Assembly: GCA_965603095.1 (NCBI GenBank) | Contig: CBFDBQ010000010.1 | Location: forward strand, 1 to 43,469 | Direction of reading: 5' to 3' | Source: DAOVVL01 sp965603095 | GTDB lineage: Bacteria > Pseudomonadota > Alphaproteobacteria > Rhodospirillales > Magnetovibrionaceae | Length of the DNA: 43,469 nt | In this document: positions 31,820-39,597 of the stretch, piece after piece | Layout: every line of letters begins with the position of its first letter | Position numbering within the stretch: position 1 is the first letter of the stretch | Position numbers and translations under genes: made by a program | Notes under the pieces: model-generated | The model's input: only the letters and a program-made list of their open reading frames with translations | The model's database searches: none | What the model was told of the DNA's origin: nothing

Positions 31820-32389
31820 ATGGAAATTACCGTTAATAGTAAGCAGATGGATGTCGGCGCATCGCTTCGCACCCATGCAACAGATAATCTCAACGATACA
31901 GTCACAAAGTATTTTGACCGCGCAATTGATGCGAGCGTTACCTTTTCAAAAGCACGGCATGATTTTTTCCATGTGGAAATAACTGTTCACGCTGGACGCG
32001 GCCTGACCGTTCATGGATCAGCTGAAGAGGCAGATGCATACCCTGCATTTGATCAAGCTCTAGAGCGCGTTGGCAAGCAGCTTCGTCGCTATAAGCGCAA
32101 GCTAGTAAGCCATCATCAAAAAGCTGATGAAGAATTTTCACCCGGGCAATATTCAATCATTGAAACCTCTACGATTGAAGAAATACCCGAAGAAGACAAT
32201 CCCGCCATCATCGCAGAAATGCCACACAACATTGTTACGCTTAGCGTAAGTGAAGCAGTTATGCGCCTTGATTTGGGAAATCTTCCGGTTCTTATGTTCA
32301 AGAATGGTTCGCACGGCGGACTTAACGTTGTTTACCGTCGCACCGATGGAAATGTAGGCTGGATAGATCCAGCTATTGCTGACGCTTAA
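31820..32389 (+). CDS. hpf: Ribosome hibernation promotion factor, long form
   Basis: 189 residues from ATG 31820, where the family homology begins (MEITVNSKQMDVGASLR); the longer frame to 31730 is untypical. The N-terminal S30AE domain (about 1-105) binds near the decoding centre of stationary-phase ribosomes. The C-terminal domain (about 130-187, LPVLMFKNGSHGGLNVVYRRTDGNVGWIDP) dimerises 70S into 100S ribosomes. The long form lets one protein do this without RMF. It precedes ptsN in the conserved rpoN-hpf-ptsN order. Confidence 0.92.
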   Translation: MEITVNSKQMDVGASLRTHATDNLNDTVTKYFDRAIDASVTFSKARHDFFHVEITVHAGRGLTVHGSAEEADAYPAFDQALERVGKQLRRYKRKLVSHHQKADEEFSPGQYSIIETSTIEEIPEEDNPAIIAEMPHNIVTLSVSEAVMRLDLGNLPVLMFKNGSHGGLNVVYRRTDGNVGWIDPAIADA

Positions 32390-32429
32390 ATAACTGCGTT
32401 ATGGCCGTGGTGGCGGAGAGAGGGAAATA

Positions 32430-32894
32430 ATGGAAATCAACGACCTGATAACAGTCGAGTGCGTTGTCTCTGGACTTAAAGTTACCAGTAAAAAACAGGC
32501 CCTGCAGGAACTCTCAAAACGCGCCGCTGAAATTACCGGCGAACATGAACGTGTTATTTTTGATGTGTTGATGGAGCGTGAACGCCTTGGCACAACTGGC
32601 GTTGGTCACGGCATTGCCATACCCCATGGCAAACTTGCTAATCTTGACCGTCTTTATGGACTTTTTGCTCGCCTTGAAAATCCCATAGATTTTAATTCAA
32701 TCGATGAACACCCAGTTGATCTAATTTTTCTGCTGTTGGCGCCAGAAACTGCAGGTGCCGATCACCTGAAGGCATTGGCCCGGGTATCGCGCCTGTTGCG
32801 TGATGGTGATGTTTGCGAAAAACTTCGCGAAACAGAAGAAACCGAAGCTCTTTATGTTTTGCTAACCGATGGCTCTGCGTCCCGCGCGGCCTAA
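32430..32894 (+). CDS. ptsN: Nitrogen-regulatory PTS EIIA component (EIIA-Ntr)
   Basis: 154 residues, the EIIA fructose/mannitol-type domain. The phosphorylated histidine is H66 in GIAIPHGK. It takes phosphate from the PtsP/NPr relay and regulates potassium uptake and stress responses by protein contacts. GAGGGAAATA before the ATG is a good ribosome-binding site. It ends the rnd-kdsD-lpt-rpoN-hpf-ptsN block. A large inverted repeat follows it at 32926-32968. Confidence 0.95.
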   Translation: MEINDLITVECVVSGLKVTSKKQALQELSKRAAEITGEHERVIFDVLMERERLGTTGVGHGIAIPHGKLANLDRLYGLFARLENPIDFNSIDEHPVDLIFLLLAPETAGADHLKALARVSRLLRDGDVCEKLRETEETEALYVLLTDGSASRAA

Positions 32895-32925
32895 TTTACC
32901 GCCCACAATTTACGACTAAGGTTTT

Positions 32926-32968
32926 CACAACAAAAACTACGTCTAATGCTGGCGTATCTTTTGTTGTG
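32926..32968. repeat. Long inverted repeat between ptsN and DUF1150 gene
   Basis: CACAACAAAA (32926-32935) pairs with TTTTGTTGTG (32959-32968), and inside it TACG (32938-32941) pairs with CGTA (32953-32956). There is no terminal T run. It separates two convergent genes and could act as a terminator or protect mRNA 3' ends. Confidence 0.65.
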
Positions 32969-32988
32969 TGCCGTTTAATGTGCGCCCT

Positions 32989-33249
32989 CTAGTGGGCACT
33001 AAGGGGCTCTAGCTCGTTTTGCCTAACCGTGATAATTGCGGCAGCTCTGTTTTCAACAGTGGCAAGTTCTGTGCCGTCTGCTGCGAAAATACCGTAAATA
33101 TCTTTACCGTTTTGGCTTATGGGCCTGACGTAGGCAACATCCTCTATCCCCCATGAGGCGAGGTCGAACTGGGCAAGCCAGTGTGGCTTGTCCGCAATAC
33201 CAAAAACGGTTGATGTGGTGGCAGAATTGGTAGTCGGGTGGTGGGTCAT
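32989..33249 (-). CDS. DUF1150 family protein
   Basis: 86 residues. The conserved core LAQFDLASWGIEDVAYVRPI (25-44) and YGIFAADGTELATVENRAAAII (52-73) match the small DUF1150 family of alphaproteobacteria, whose genes commonly sit behind a small heat-shock gene, as here. No known function and no catalytic motif; it is a soluble, probably cytoplasmic protein. It lies 112 bp downstream of hsp20 and may be cotranscribed. Confidence 0.85.
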   Translation of the reverse strand: MTHHPTTNSATTSTVFGIADKPHWLAQFDLASWGIEDVAYVRPISQNGKDIYGIFAADGTELATVENRAAAIITVRQNELEPLSAH

Positions 33250-33361
33250 CCTTCTAATGCTCCTTCCCGGTTTAAATATTTAACATTTTAAGTAAACACT
33301 TGGCTGTATGAATAATAGGTAAAGATTACGAAGTATTATATTTGGACATCTGGTCCCTAGA

Positions 33362-33823
33362 CTATTCTTCGGTCTCAATATCTATGGTTTTTGTGCCTTG
33401 GAGCGTCGGGCCGGCCTTTTCAATTTTTATGGAGCGTACTTCTGGCTCATGAACCGGGCGGTCCATATCTACGTGGAGCAACCCATTATCTATGGTGGCA
33501 CCAGATATTTCGATACCCTCTGCCAGTACAAAGGTTCGCTGGAATTGGCGCTTGGCTATACCCCGGTGGATAAAAACCCTGCCCTCGTCCGACTTTGAAC
33601 ATTTACCGCGAACTACCAGCTGTGCGTCTTCAACTGAAACGCTAAGGTCGTCCATGGTAAATCCGGCCACTGCCAACGATATACGTAATCTGTTTTCACC
33701 AATTTGTTCGATGTTATAGGGCGGGTAGCCCTCGGCCGATGCCTTGCTGGCGCTTTCAAGCATGCGCTCGAGATGATCAAACCCTAAAAGAAAGGGGCTA
33801 TTAAATGCAATATTGCGTGACAT
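33362..33823 (-). CDS. Small heat-shock protein Hsp20/IbpA-like
   Basis: 153 residues. The alpha-crystallin domain spans about 37-135 (YNIEQIGENRLRISLAVAGF at the start and VHEPEVRSIKIEK at the end) and includes the RQFQRTFVLAEGI segment typical of class A bacterial sHSPs. It holds unfolded proteins in a refoldable state under heat. The N-terminus (MSRNIAFNSPFLLGFDHLERML) resembles IbpA. The 5' UTR can form a ROSE-like hairpin over the ribosome-binding site, consistent with translational heat control. DUF1150 gene downstream. Confidence 0.92.
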   Translation of the reverse strand: MSRNIAFNSPFLLGFDHLERMLESASKASAEGYPPYNIEQIGENRLRISLAVAGFTMDDLSVSVEDAQLVVRGKCSKSDEGRVFIHRGIAKRQFQRTFVLAEGIEISGATIDNGLLHVDMDRPVHEPEVRSIKIEKAGPTLQGTKTIDIETEE

Positions 33824-33833
33824 GTTTTACTTT

Positions 33834-33859
33834 TCTCCTCTTAGGCAAAATGAGCGAGA
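33834..33859 (-). promoter_or_regulatory. ROSE-like RNA thermometer over the hsp20 ribosome-binding site
   Basis: On the minus strand UCUCGCUC (33859-33852) can pair with GAGGAGA (33840-33834) in a 7-bp helix with one bulged G and an 11-nt loop. The left arm contains UCGCU, matching the U(U/C)GCU core of ROSE elements, and the right arm is the Shine-Dalgarno sequence 10 nt before the ATG. Confidence 0.6.
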
Positions 33860-34074
33860 GTAAAAATATATAAATCTTAGTCTATTAAATTTTAAGTCTA
33901 TTATGGCACACCCTATTTTCTGCCCTTTGATATAGGCACAGATATAATAAAACGTGCGTTGGTCCCATTATGTGGGTTTGTTGGGACTTCTTGTCAACAA
34001 TAGCAACAAACATTTTCTTGAGGAATGGTCACGCTTGGGCCAAAGTGTTTTTTTACCCTAGGGGGGCCACTACA

Positions 34075-35175
34075 TTGAATACATCTGAGCGGCCATCGCT
34101 TACTATAGTACTTATTTCTACATTGTTGGCGATGACGGTGTTTTCGCTCGACCTTATGCTGCCCATGGGCGTTGCTAACGGAACGCTTTATATTGGGTTG
34201 GTATTGATGGGGTGGTGGTACCCCAAGCGCAATTACATTTTTATTTTAGCGGCAATAAGCACAGCGCTTATCATCATCGGATATAATGCTGCTCCCCACG
34301 GCCATGCAGACCATTTGCTCGTTGCCATATTAAACCGTTTTTATGCCGTTTTGGTTATTTGGGTTTTGGCATTTATTCAAAGCTATGCGCGTAAAAAAAG
34401 CGATCAGCTAAAAACATCACAACTAGATCTCTTGCAAGCAAAAGAAAGCGTCGAAAATGCCAGCAAGGCAAAATCTGATTTTCTTTCATCTATGAGCCAC
34501 GAATTACGCACCCCGATGAACGCAATTATTGGTTTTGGTGAAATGATAAAACACGAAACAGTTGGGCCAGTTAACAAGCAACAGAACGAATACCTAGAAT
34601 ATATTCTGCAAAGCGGTCACCACCTATTAAGCCTGATAAATGATGTGCTTGAACTTTCTAAGATTGAAGGCGGCGTTATTGATATAAATCTAGAAGATGT
34701 CGTTATTGCAGACGCCATAGACGAGGCCGTACGTCAGGTTAAAACCAAAGCTGAAAAAAGAAATGTATCCATAAATATTAATATGGGTGAATTAAAAAAT
34801 AATGCGTTGATAGACGCAATTCATGTCGACCCCATAAGGTTCAGGCAGATAATGATAAATCTTTTATCCAACGCAATTAAATACAACCGCGAAGGCGGCA
34901 AAGTAGATATCCTTTGTGCGTGTGATGATGTTGATGTAATCCGCATCGCCATATCAGATAGCGGCGAAGGTATGCCAGAACTTGCAGATGAACAAATTTT
35001 TCAACCATTTAACCGATTGGGTCGTGAGGCCGGGCCCATAGAAGGAACCGGCATTGGCTTGTCCATAACAAAAGATCTGGTTGAGCGCATGAATGGAAAA
35101 ATTTATTTTGAAAGTGCACAGGGAATGGGAACCACGTTCTGGGTTGAATTCCCTAGATCTGAACTTGAAAATTAA
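34075..35175 (+). CDS. Membrane sensor histidine kinase (DivJ/PleC-like H-box)
   Basis: About 366 residues from TTG 34075 (GGGGGG about 9 nt upstream); the frame is open to an ATG at 33970, but those 35 residues look untranslated. Four or five membrane segments (about 10-100) without a large periplasmic domain, a short coiled-coil (about 105-138), then DHp with SHELRTPMN (phospho-His H142) and a catalytic domain with NLLSNAIKY, DSGEGMP and GTGIGLSI. The DHp sequence IIGFGEMIKHETVGP resembles DivJ/PleC-type kinases. No response regulator is adjacent, so the partner is elsewhere. Signal unknown. Confidence 0.88.
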   Translation: MNTSERPSLTIVLISTLLAMTVFSLDLMLPMGVANGTLYIGLVLMGWWYPKRNYIFILAAISTALIIIGYNAAPHGHADHLLVAILNRFYAVLVIWVLAFIQSYARKKSDQLKTSQLDLLQAKESVENASKAKSDFLSSMSHELRTPMNAIIGFGEMIKHETVGPVNKQQNEYLEYILQSGHHLLSLINDVLELSKIEGGVIDINLEDVVIADAIDEAVRQVKTKAEKRNVSININMGELKNNALIDAIHVDPIRFRQIMINLLSNAIKYNREGGKVDILCACDDVDVIRIAISDSGEGMPELADEQIFQPFNRLGREAGPIEGTGIGLSITKDLVERMNGKIYFESAQGMGTTFWVEFPRSELEN

Positions 35176-35203
35176 ATAATTAATCTTTCGAATATTTTTG
35201 CGG

Positions 35204-35596
35204 TTATTTTTTTGGCTCGCTTATTTGTTGGCGTGTGTAACGAAATCTTCCAACGTCAGCTACTCGAATTTCAAAAGTGTCTTTATTTATCATTTTGTAC
35301 AAAACCGCCCCTTCCATTCCTTTGAACAGAACCATATAACCTTCGGGGGCGGGTTCGTAGGCTACATCCATTTCGATATTGCCAGAAATCGCTGAAGTTG
35401 CGGTAAATGTTAGCGCTTCGGCGCTTCTGGTGGCCCTAATATAGGCTTTAGAATTGCTGTCTAGGGTTGATTTATCCAACAGCCATTTGCCCTCAAGTGG
35501 GTGGACTGTCTTTTCATCGGAACAGGCCGATAAAACAATAATCAATACGCAAGAAGCGAGTGTTTTAAATATGTAATTTGTTAATATGTAACGCAC
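35204..35596 (-). CDS. Putative lipoprotein, unknown function
   Basis: 130 residues. An N-terminal hydrophobic segment ends in LSAC (lipobox, Cys about residue 25) followed by SDEK, so it should be a lipidated periplasmic protein. The mature part contains LEGKWLLDKSTLDS and a C-terminal MINKDTFEIRVADVGRFRY, which suggests a small beta-rich domain of the kind seen in lipocalin-like or DUF-type lipoproteins. I do not recognise the family. It is convergent with the histidine kinase gene (28 bp apart) and divergent from the diacylglycerol-kinase-like gene. Confidence 0.72.
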   Translation of the reverse strand: MRYILTNYIFKTLASCVLIIVLSACSDEKTVHPLEGKWLLDKSTLDSNSKAYIRATRSAEALTFTATSAISGNIEMDVAYEPAPEGYMVLFKGMEGAVLYKMINKDTFEIRVADVGRFRYTRQQISEPKK

Positions 35597-35700
35597 GGCT
35601 TAACCCCCCCTGTTATACGTGAGCCATGTTATTGTCGAGATATCAGTTTATATAGAATGTTTTTAAAATATCAAATAAACATCATGGGATATACTAAAAA

Positions 35701-36633
35701 TTGAACGCTAATCCGCGCACCTTATATATTGTTAACCCTGCTGGTTTTGGCGGGTTTTCAGGCGATGCGTGGCAGGAATTTTTATTAGACTGGCCAGATA
35801 AAATATCCCCAGAAAATATTGCCATCACAACTGGCCCCGGTGATGCTAGGCGCATTGCTGCGACTAGCTCTGGCTATGAGCTGTTGGTTGCCGTCGGTGG
35901 TGATGGCACGGTCGGCGAAGTGGCCTCAGGAATAATGGACATAATTGAAAAAAATGTAGGCATTAAAAATTCGCCCGTTCCGGCATTGGCGGTTATTCCC
36001 GGTGGGGCGGGAAACGATGTTTGTCGCGCCCTTGGTATTTCATCTGTGGCCCATGCCACAAATGCGATTAAGGTCGGGCGTAAAAAACCTTTTGATTTAA
36101 TACGGGTTGATTGCATGCATGGCGATAAAAATGTCCGGCGTTACGCAATGATGTTTGCTAATGTTGGTTTTTCATCAAGCGCGCTTGCGACACCGTTGTT
36201 AAAGCGATTGCTCGGCGGCAGGCTAGCTTATCATTTTGCAATTTTTTTAAAGCTTTTGGTTCATAAGCCTCCGGTGTTGGAATTTAAAACTGCAAACATG
36301 GAATTTGTCGAAAAGAAATGGACCATACTTATTGCCAATATTGAACGCGCTGGCGGCGGCGGAGTATGCCTTGCGCCCGGAATGCAATTTGATGATGGTG
36401 ATATGAAGCTGACCATTGTGCCAAATAAGCCTAAAATACAAATGTTGCTTGCGGTATTGCCAAAAATTGCCGCCGGAAAACATATCCACGAACCAGACTT
36501 TGATTATTTTTCAGCGACTGAGGCATCAGTGAAATGTGCGCAAAAATGTGAACTAGAAATTGATGGCGATACCTATGGCGAAACGCCCGCAACGTTTACG
36601 CATTGCCCCGGCGCAATTCATGTAATTTGTTAA
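35701..36633 (+). CDS. Diacylglycerol/lipid kinase family protein
   Basis: 310 residues. The DAGK catalytic domain begins YIVNPAGFGG, with the nucleotide loop GGDGTVGEV (66-74) and PGGAGNDVCRALG (about 100-112). The C-terminal beta-domain ends with ELEIDGDTYGETP, in the position of the conserved substrate-side acidic motif. Such DgkB/YegS-type enzymes phosphorylate diacylglycerol or related lipids at the membrane. The frame starts at TTG 35701 with only a weak Shine-Dalgarno upstream. Followed by a strong terminator. Confidence 0.88.
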   Translation: MNANPRTLYIVNPAGFGGFSGDAWQEFLLDWPDKISPENIAITTGPGDARRIAATSSGYELLVAVGGDGTVGEVASGIMDIIEKNVGIKNSPVPALAVIPGGAGNDVCRALGISSVAHATNAIKVGRKKPFDLIRVDCMHGDKNVRRYAMMFANVGFSSSALATPLLKRLLGGRLAYHFAIFLKLLVHKPPVLEFKTANMEFVEKKWTILIANIERAGGGGVCLAPGMQFDDGDMKLTIVPNKPKIQMLLAVLPKIAAGKHIHEPDFDYFSATEASVKCAQKCELEIDGDTYGETPATFTHCPGAIHVIC

Positions 36634-36646
36634 ATAAATAATAAAT

Positions 36647-36677
36647 AAAAGGCCGCCCATATTCGGACGGCCTTTTT
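36647..36677 (+). terminator. Intrinsic terminator
   Basis: AAAAGGCCG-C-CC (36647-36658) pairs with GG-A-CGGCCTTTT (36665-36676) with one internal mismatch, loop ATATTC and a T5 run. It ends the lipid-kinase transcript and lies 7 bp before the end of the minus-strand tRNA-Ala. Confidence 0.88.
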
Positions 36678-36683
36678 AATAAA

Positions 36684-36759
<76 letters not shown>

Positions 36760-36853
36760 TAAGGGATATTTTGTGGGCGCCTGGAATTTAATCGGGCCTA
36801 AAAGAAACCACAAGGAAAATAAAGCGAAAATAAAGCTAAGTATTGTTTAGCGA

Positions 36854-37216
36854 CTAATCTTCGGTTTGTACGTTATCGAGAACTTCTTCTAAATCTTCGT
36901 CAGCATCACCGGTAATATCTGAGGCATCTTCCATTAGGCCTTCTTCATCGTCATCGTCGTCATCGTCATCAGCCGTGATGTCATCAATATCTTCATCGTC
37001 TTCATCGTCTTTAACTGCGGGTGTGCTGGCTTCTTCTTCAGCTAATGCAGCTGCCATCTCTTCGGCTTTGGTCTTTTTTGATCTTTTCTTTTTGGGTTTT
37101 TCAGTCACTACTTCGGTGTCGCATTTTGGGCACAGAGCAGGGCTTTTTCCAAGATCGAAAAAACGAGCTTCGCAATTTAAACATATGTGCTTTTCGCCTA
37201 GATTAGGTTTCCCCAC
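36854..37216 (-). CDS. FYDLN_acid domain protein (TIGR02300 family)
   Basis: 120 residues. A zinc ribbon lies at the N-terminus (C12, C15, C29, C32; ICLNCEARFFDLGKSPALCPKC), where the usual FYDLN reads FFDLG. A basic KPKKKRSKKTK stretch (about 40-50) and a very acidic tail (about 68-120, with a run of eight Asp) follow. The family is restricted to alphaproteobacteria and has no proven function; nucleic-acid contact is plausible. It is divergent from aroA, as in related genomes. Confidence 0.88.
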   Translation of the reverse strand: MGKPNLGEKHICLNCEARFFDLGKSPALCPKCDTEVVTEKPKKKRSKKTKAEEMAAALAEEEASTPAVKDDEDDEDIDDITADDDDDDDDEEGLMEDASDITGDADEDLEEVLDNVQTED

Positions 37217-37447
37217 TTAGTGAACCTCCTTTTTTAGTCTACCTTTTGTAAGGTGTCGATAAAATGACGTTAACGCCAATTGCCACGATCCACGCCATCT
37301 GTCAAAAGGAAAAATACTAAAACCGCCACTCGCAGAAATTAACCAATTATGCTAGAGAGCAATATGCGGATGCTTCCGGCCTTTCAGGCTTTGGCAGTAA
37401 ACCGTCTAAGGTGTTTTATTAAATCAAATTTTTGGATTTTTTTGTTT

Positions 37448-38773
37448 ATGGGTAAGCCAGCTTCCACCGCGTCAGGGCCACTTTCCGGCACAATTAGCGT
37501 TCCCGGAGATAAATCCATATCCCACCGTGCATTAATGCTGGGTGCGGCGGCGGTGGGTAAAACGCGAATCCATGGCCTGCTTGAAGGCGAAGATGTTCTA
37601 GCCACCGCCACGGCCTTAGGCGCCATGGGGGTCAGGGTAGAAAAAGACGCAAATGCAATCTGGACAGTCGACGGTGTTGGCCTTGGCGGCCTTTCTCAGC
37701 CGGAACAAGACCTAGACATGGGCAATTCGGGAACCGCGGCTAGACTTTTAATGGGGTTGATTGGTGGACATGAAATAACCGCAACTTTTGTTGGCGATAA
37801 ATCTCTTTCAAGTCGCCCCATGAAACGTGTGACCGAACCCTTAAGCCAAATGGGCATTAGTTTTGAAAACGAAAAAAATGATTATTGTCTTCCCTTAACC
37901 GTACATGGAACGGGCCAGCCAATACCTATTAGCTACACTTTGCCGGTGGCCTCAGCCCAGGTAAAATCGGCGGTAATGCTGGCCGGGCTTTCATCCCCGG
38001 GCGTTACTACGGTAATTGAACCACACCCAACCCGCGACCATACAGAAAAAATGCTTATCGCTCTTGGCGCAAATATAACGATAAATGATATTAAAAATGG
38101 TAGCCGCGAAATATTGCTAAGCGGCCAGCCGGAACTAAGCTCCATGGAAATTACCGTACCCGGCGATATTTCCTCAGCCGCGTTTCCTATGGCGGCAGCC
38201 CTTATTGTTCCCGGTTCTAAAATAACGCTTAAAAATGTTGGGCTTAATCCATTAAGGACAGGCCTAATCCATAGCTTGCTAGAAATGGGCGGGGATATAA
38301 AAATATCCAATCAGCATCTAGAAGCTGGCGAAGAGGTGGGCGACCTTGTGGTTAGTGCTGGCACGCTAAAAGGAATTATCGTTCCAGCCAGCCGTGCCCC
38401 ATCGATGATTGATGAATACCCAATTTTGGCCATGGCGGCGGCATTGGCCGATGGTACAACCCGCATGGAAGGCGTGGGGGAATTGCGCGTTAAAGAAAGC
38501 GACCGTTTGGCCGCGGTCGAGGCGGGCCTTAAATCATGTGGTGTGGCTGTGCGTTCCGGGCCAGACTGGATGGAAATTGACGGCAGTGGTGGTAATAAAG
38601 TTAGTGGTGGGGCCACAGTAAAAACCCACCTTGACCACCGAATTGCCATGTCGTTTTTGGTGCTGGGGCTTATGGCGGGCAAACCAATTGGTGTTGATGA
38701 TGGCGCGCCTATCGATACGTCTTTCCCCGGTTTTGTCGGGCTCATGAATAAACTTGGCGCCAACATAGGCTAA
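37448..38773 (+). CDS. aroA: 3-phosphoshikimate 1-carboxyvinyltransferase (EPSP synthase), class II-like
   Basis: 441 residues from ATG 37448; the longer frame to 37349 lacks family-like sequence. Conserved sites are PGDKSISHRAL (19-29), GNSGTAARL (92-100), SAQVKSA and PTRDHTEKML, followed by PSMIDEYPIL, ELRVKESDR and HLDHRIAMSF. It makes EPSP from shikimate 3-phosphate and PEP. Overall the motifs (PTRDHTEKM, SAQVKSA, LKG) follow Agrobacterium CP4 more than E. coli, so it is class II-like, but the CP4 Ala100 position is G95 here. cmk starts 26 bp downstream. Confidence 0.95.
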   Translation: MGKPASTASGPLSGTISVPGDKSISHRALMLGAAAVGKTRIHGLLEGEDVLATATALGAMGVRVEKDANAIWTVDGVGLGGLSQPEQDLDMGNSGTAARLLMGLIGGHEITATFVGDKSLSSRPMKRVTEPLSQMGISFENEKNDYCLPLTVHGTGQPIPISYTLPVASAQVKSAVMLAGLSSPGVTTVIEPHPTRDHTEKMLIALGANITINDIKNGSREILLSGQPELSSMEITVPGDISSAAFPMAAALIVPGSKITLKNVGLNPLRTGLIHSLLEMGGDIKISNQHLEAGEEVGDLVVSAGTLKGIIVPASRAPSMIDEYPILAMAAALADGTTRMEGVGELRVKESDRLAAVEAGLKSCGVAVRSGPDWMEIDGSGGNKVSGGATVKTHLDHRIAMSFLVLGLMAGKPIGVDDGAPIDTSFPGFVGLMNKLGANIG

Positions 38774-38799
38774 TAAACAAAAATTAAGGGAGATACATT

Positions 38800-39459
38800 T
38801 TGCCAATAGTAATAGCAATTGATGGCCCCGCCGCCGCAGGCAAGGGCACCGTCGCCCTCCGCTTGGCAGCTGAGCTGGGGTTGGCCAAGCTTGATACCGG
38901 GCTTTTATACCGCGGCGTGGGCCTTGGCGTGGTCTCTGGCGGGGGCAATCCTGAAAATGCGGCAGACGCCCTGAATGTGGCTAAAAACCTCGATCCGGCC
39001 ATGTTAAACAACCCGGCGCTGCGCTCAGACGAGGCCGCACAGGCCGCCTCAAAGGTTGCAGTCATGCCCGAAGTTCGAGCTCAATTGCTTGATTTTCAAA
39101 GACAATTTGCCAAAAACCCTCCTCTATTAGATGGCGGAAAAACCCCATCCGGGGCCATACTCGATGGCCGCGATATTGGCACCACCGTATGCCCCGATGC
39201 CACCGCAAAACTGTTTGTCACGGCCTCGGTCGAGGTTCGGGCAGAGCGGCGGTATAAAGAGTTGCTAGAGCGGGGCCATGAGGCTATATATGCCCGCGTT
39301 CTGGAGGATATGATGGAACGTGATGCCCGCGACCAAGGCCGTGATGCATCACCACTGGCATCGGCAGATGACGCACTTGTGCTCGATACCAGTGAAATGA
39401 GCGTCGATGAGGCATATGCCAGGGCACTCGAATTCATCAAATCCAGAACGGCCGCTTAA
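38800..39459 (+). CDS. cmk: Cytidylate kinase
   Basis: 219 residues. The P-loop is GPAAAGKGT (9-17), with LDTGLLYR for NMP binding and ILDGRDIGTTVCPDA, then the arginine-rich lid RDQGRDASPL. It phosphorylates CMP and dCMP. The start is TTG 38800, supported by AAGGGAGA about 7 nt upstream; there is no ATG with equal support. It lies between aroA and rpsA, the usual proteobacterial order. Confidence 0.95.
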   Translation: MPIVIAIDGPAAAGKGTVALRLAAELGLAKLDTGLLYRGVGLGVVSGGGNPENAADALNVAKNLDPAMLNNPALRSDEAAQAASKVAVMPEVRAQLLDFQRQFAKNPPLLDGGKTPSGAILDGRDIGTTVCPDATAKLFVTASVEVRAERRYKELLERGHEAIYARVLEDMMERDARDQGRDASPLASADDALVLDTSEMSVDEAYARALEFIKSRTAA

Positions 39460-39497
39460 AAAAAGAAAAAATCTTTTATCGCGGAAATAATAAAGCC

Positions 39498-39523
39498 CCC
39501 TTTCGGACAAGTTATTGAAAGGG
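39498..39523 (+). promoter_or_regulatory. Leader hairpin before rpsA
   Basis: CCCTTTC (39498-39504) and GAAAGGG (39517-39523) form a perfect 7-bp stem about 75 nt upstream of the rpsA ATG. It may be part of an S1 autoregulatory leader. Confidence 0.35.
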
Positions 39524-39597
39524 ATTTGTATCAATCGTACCAGACCGCCGGAACCAACCGGATGGCATGTATCAAAAAAAGTTAGGACTATATATTT

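Noticed and set aside
37349..37447. 33-codon extension of AroA
   Set aside because: The residues have no similarity to EPSP synthases and begin in the divergent control region.
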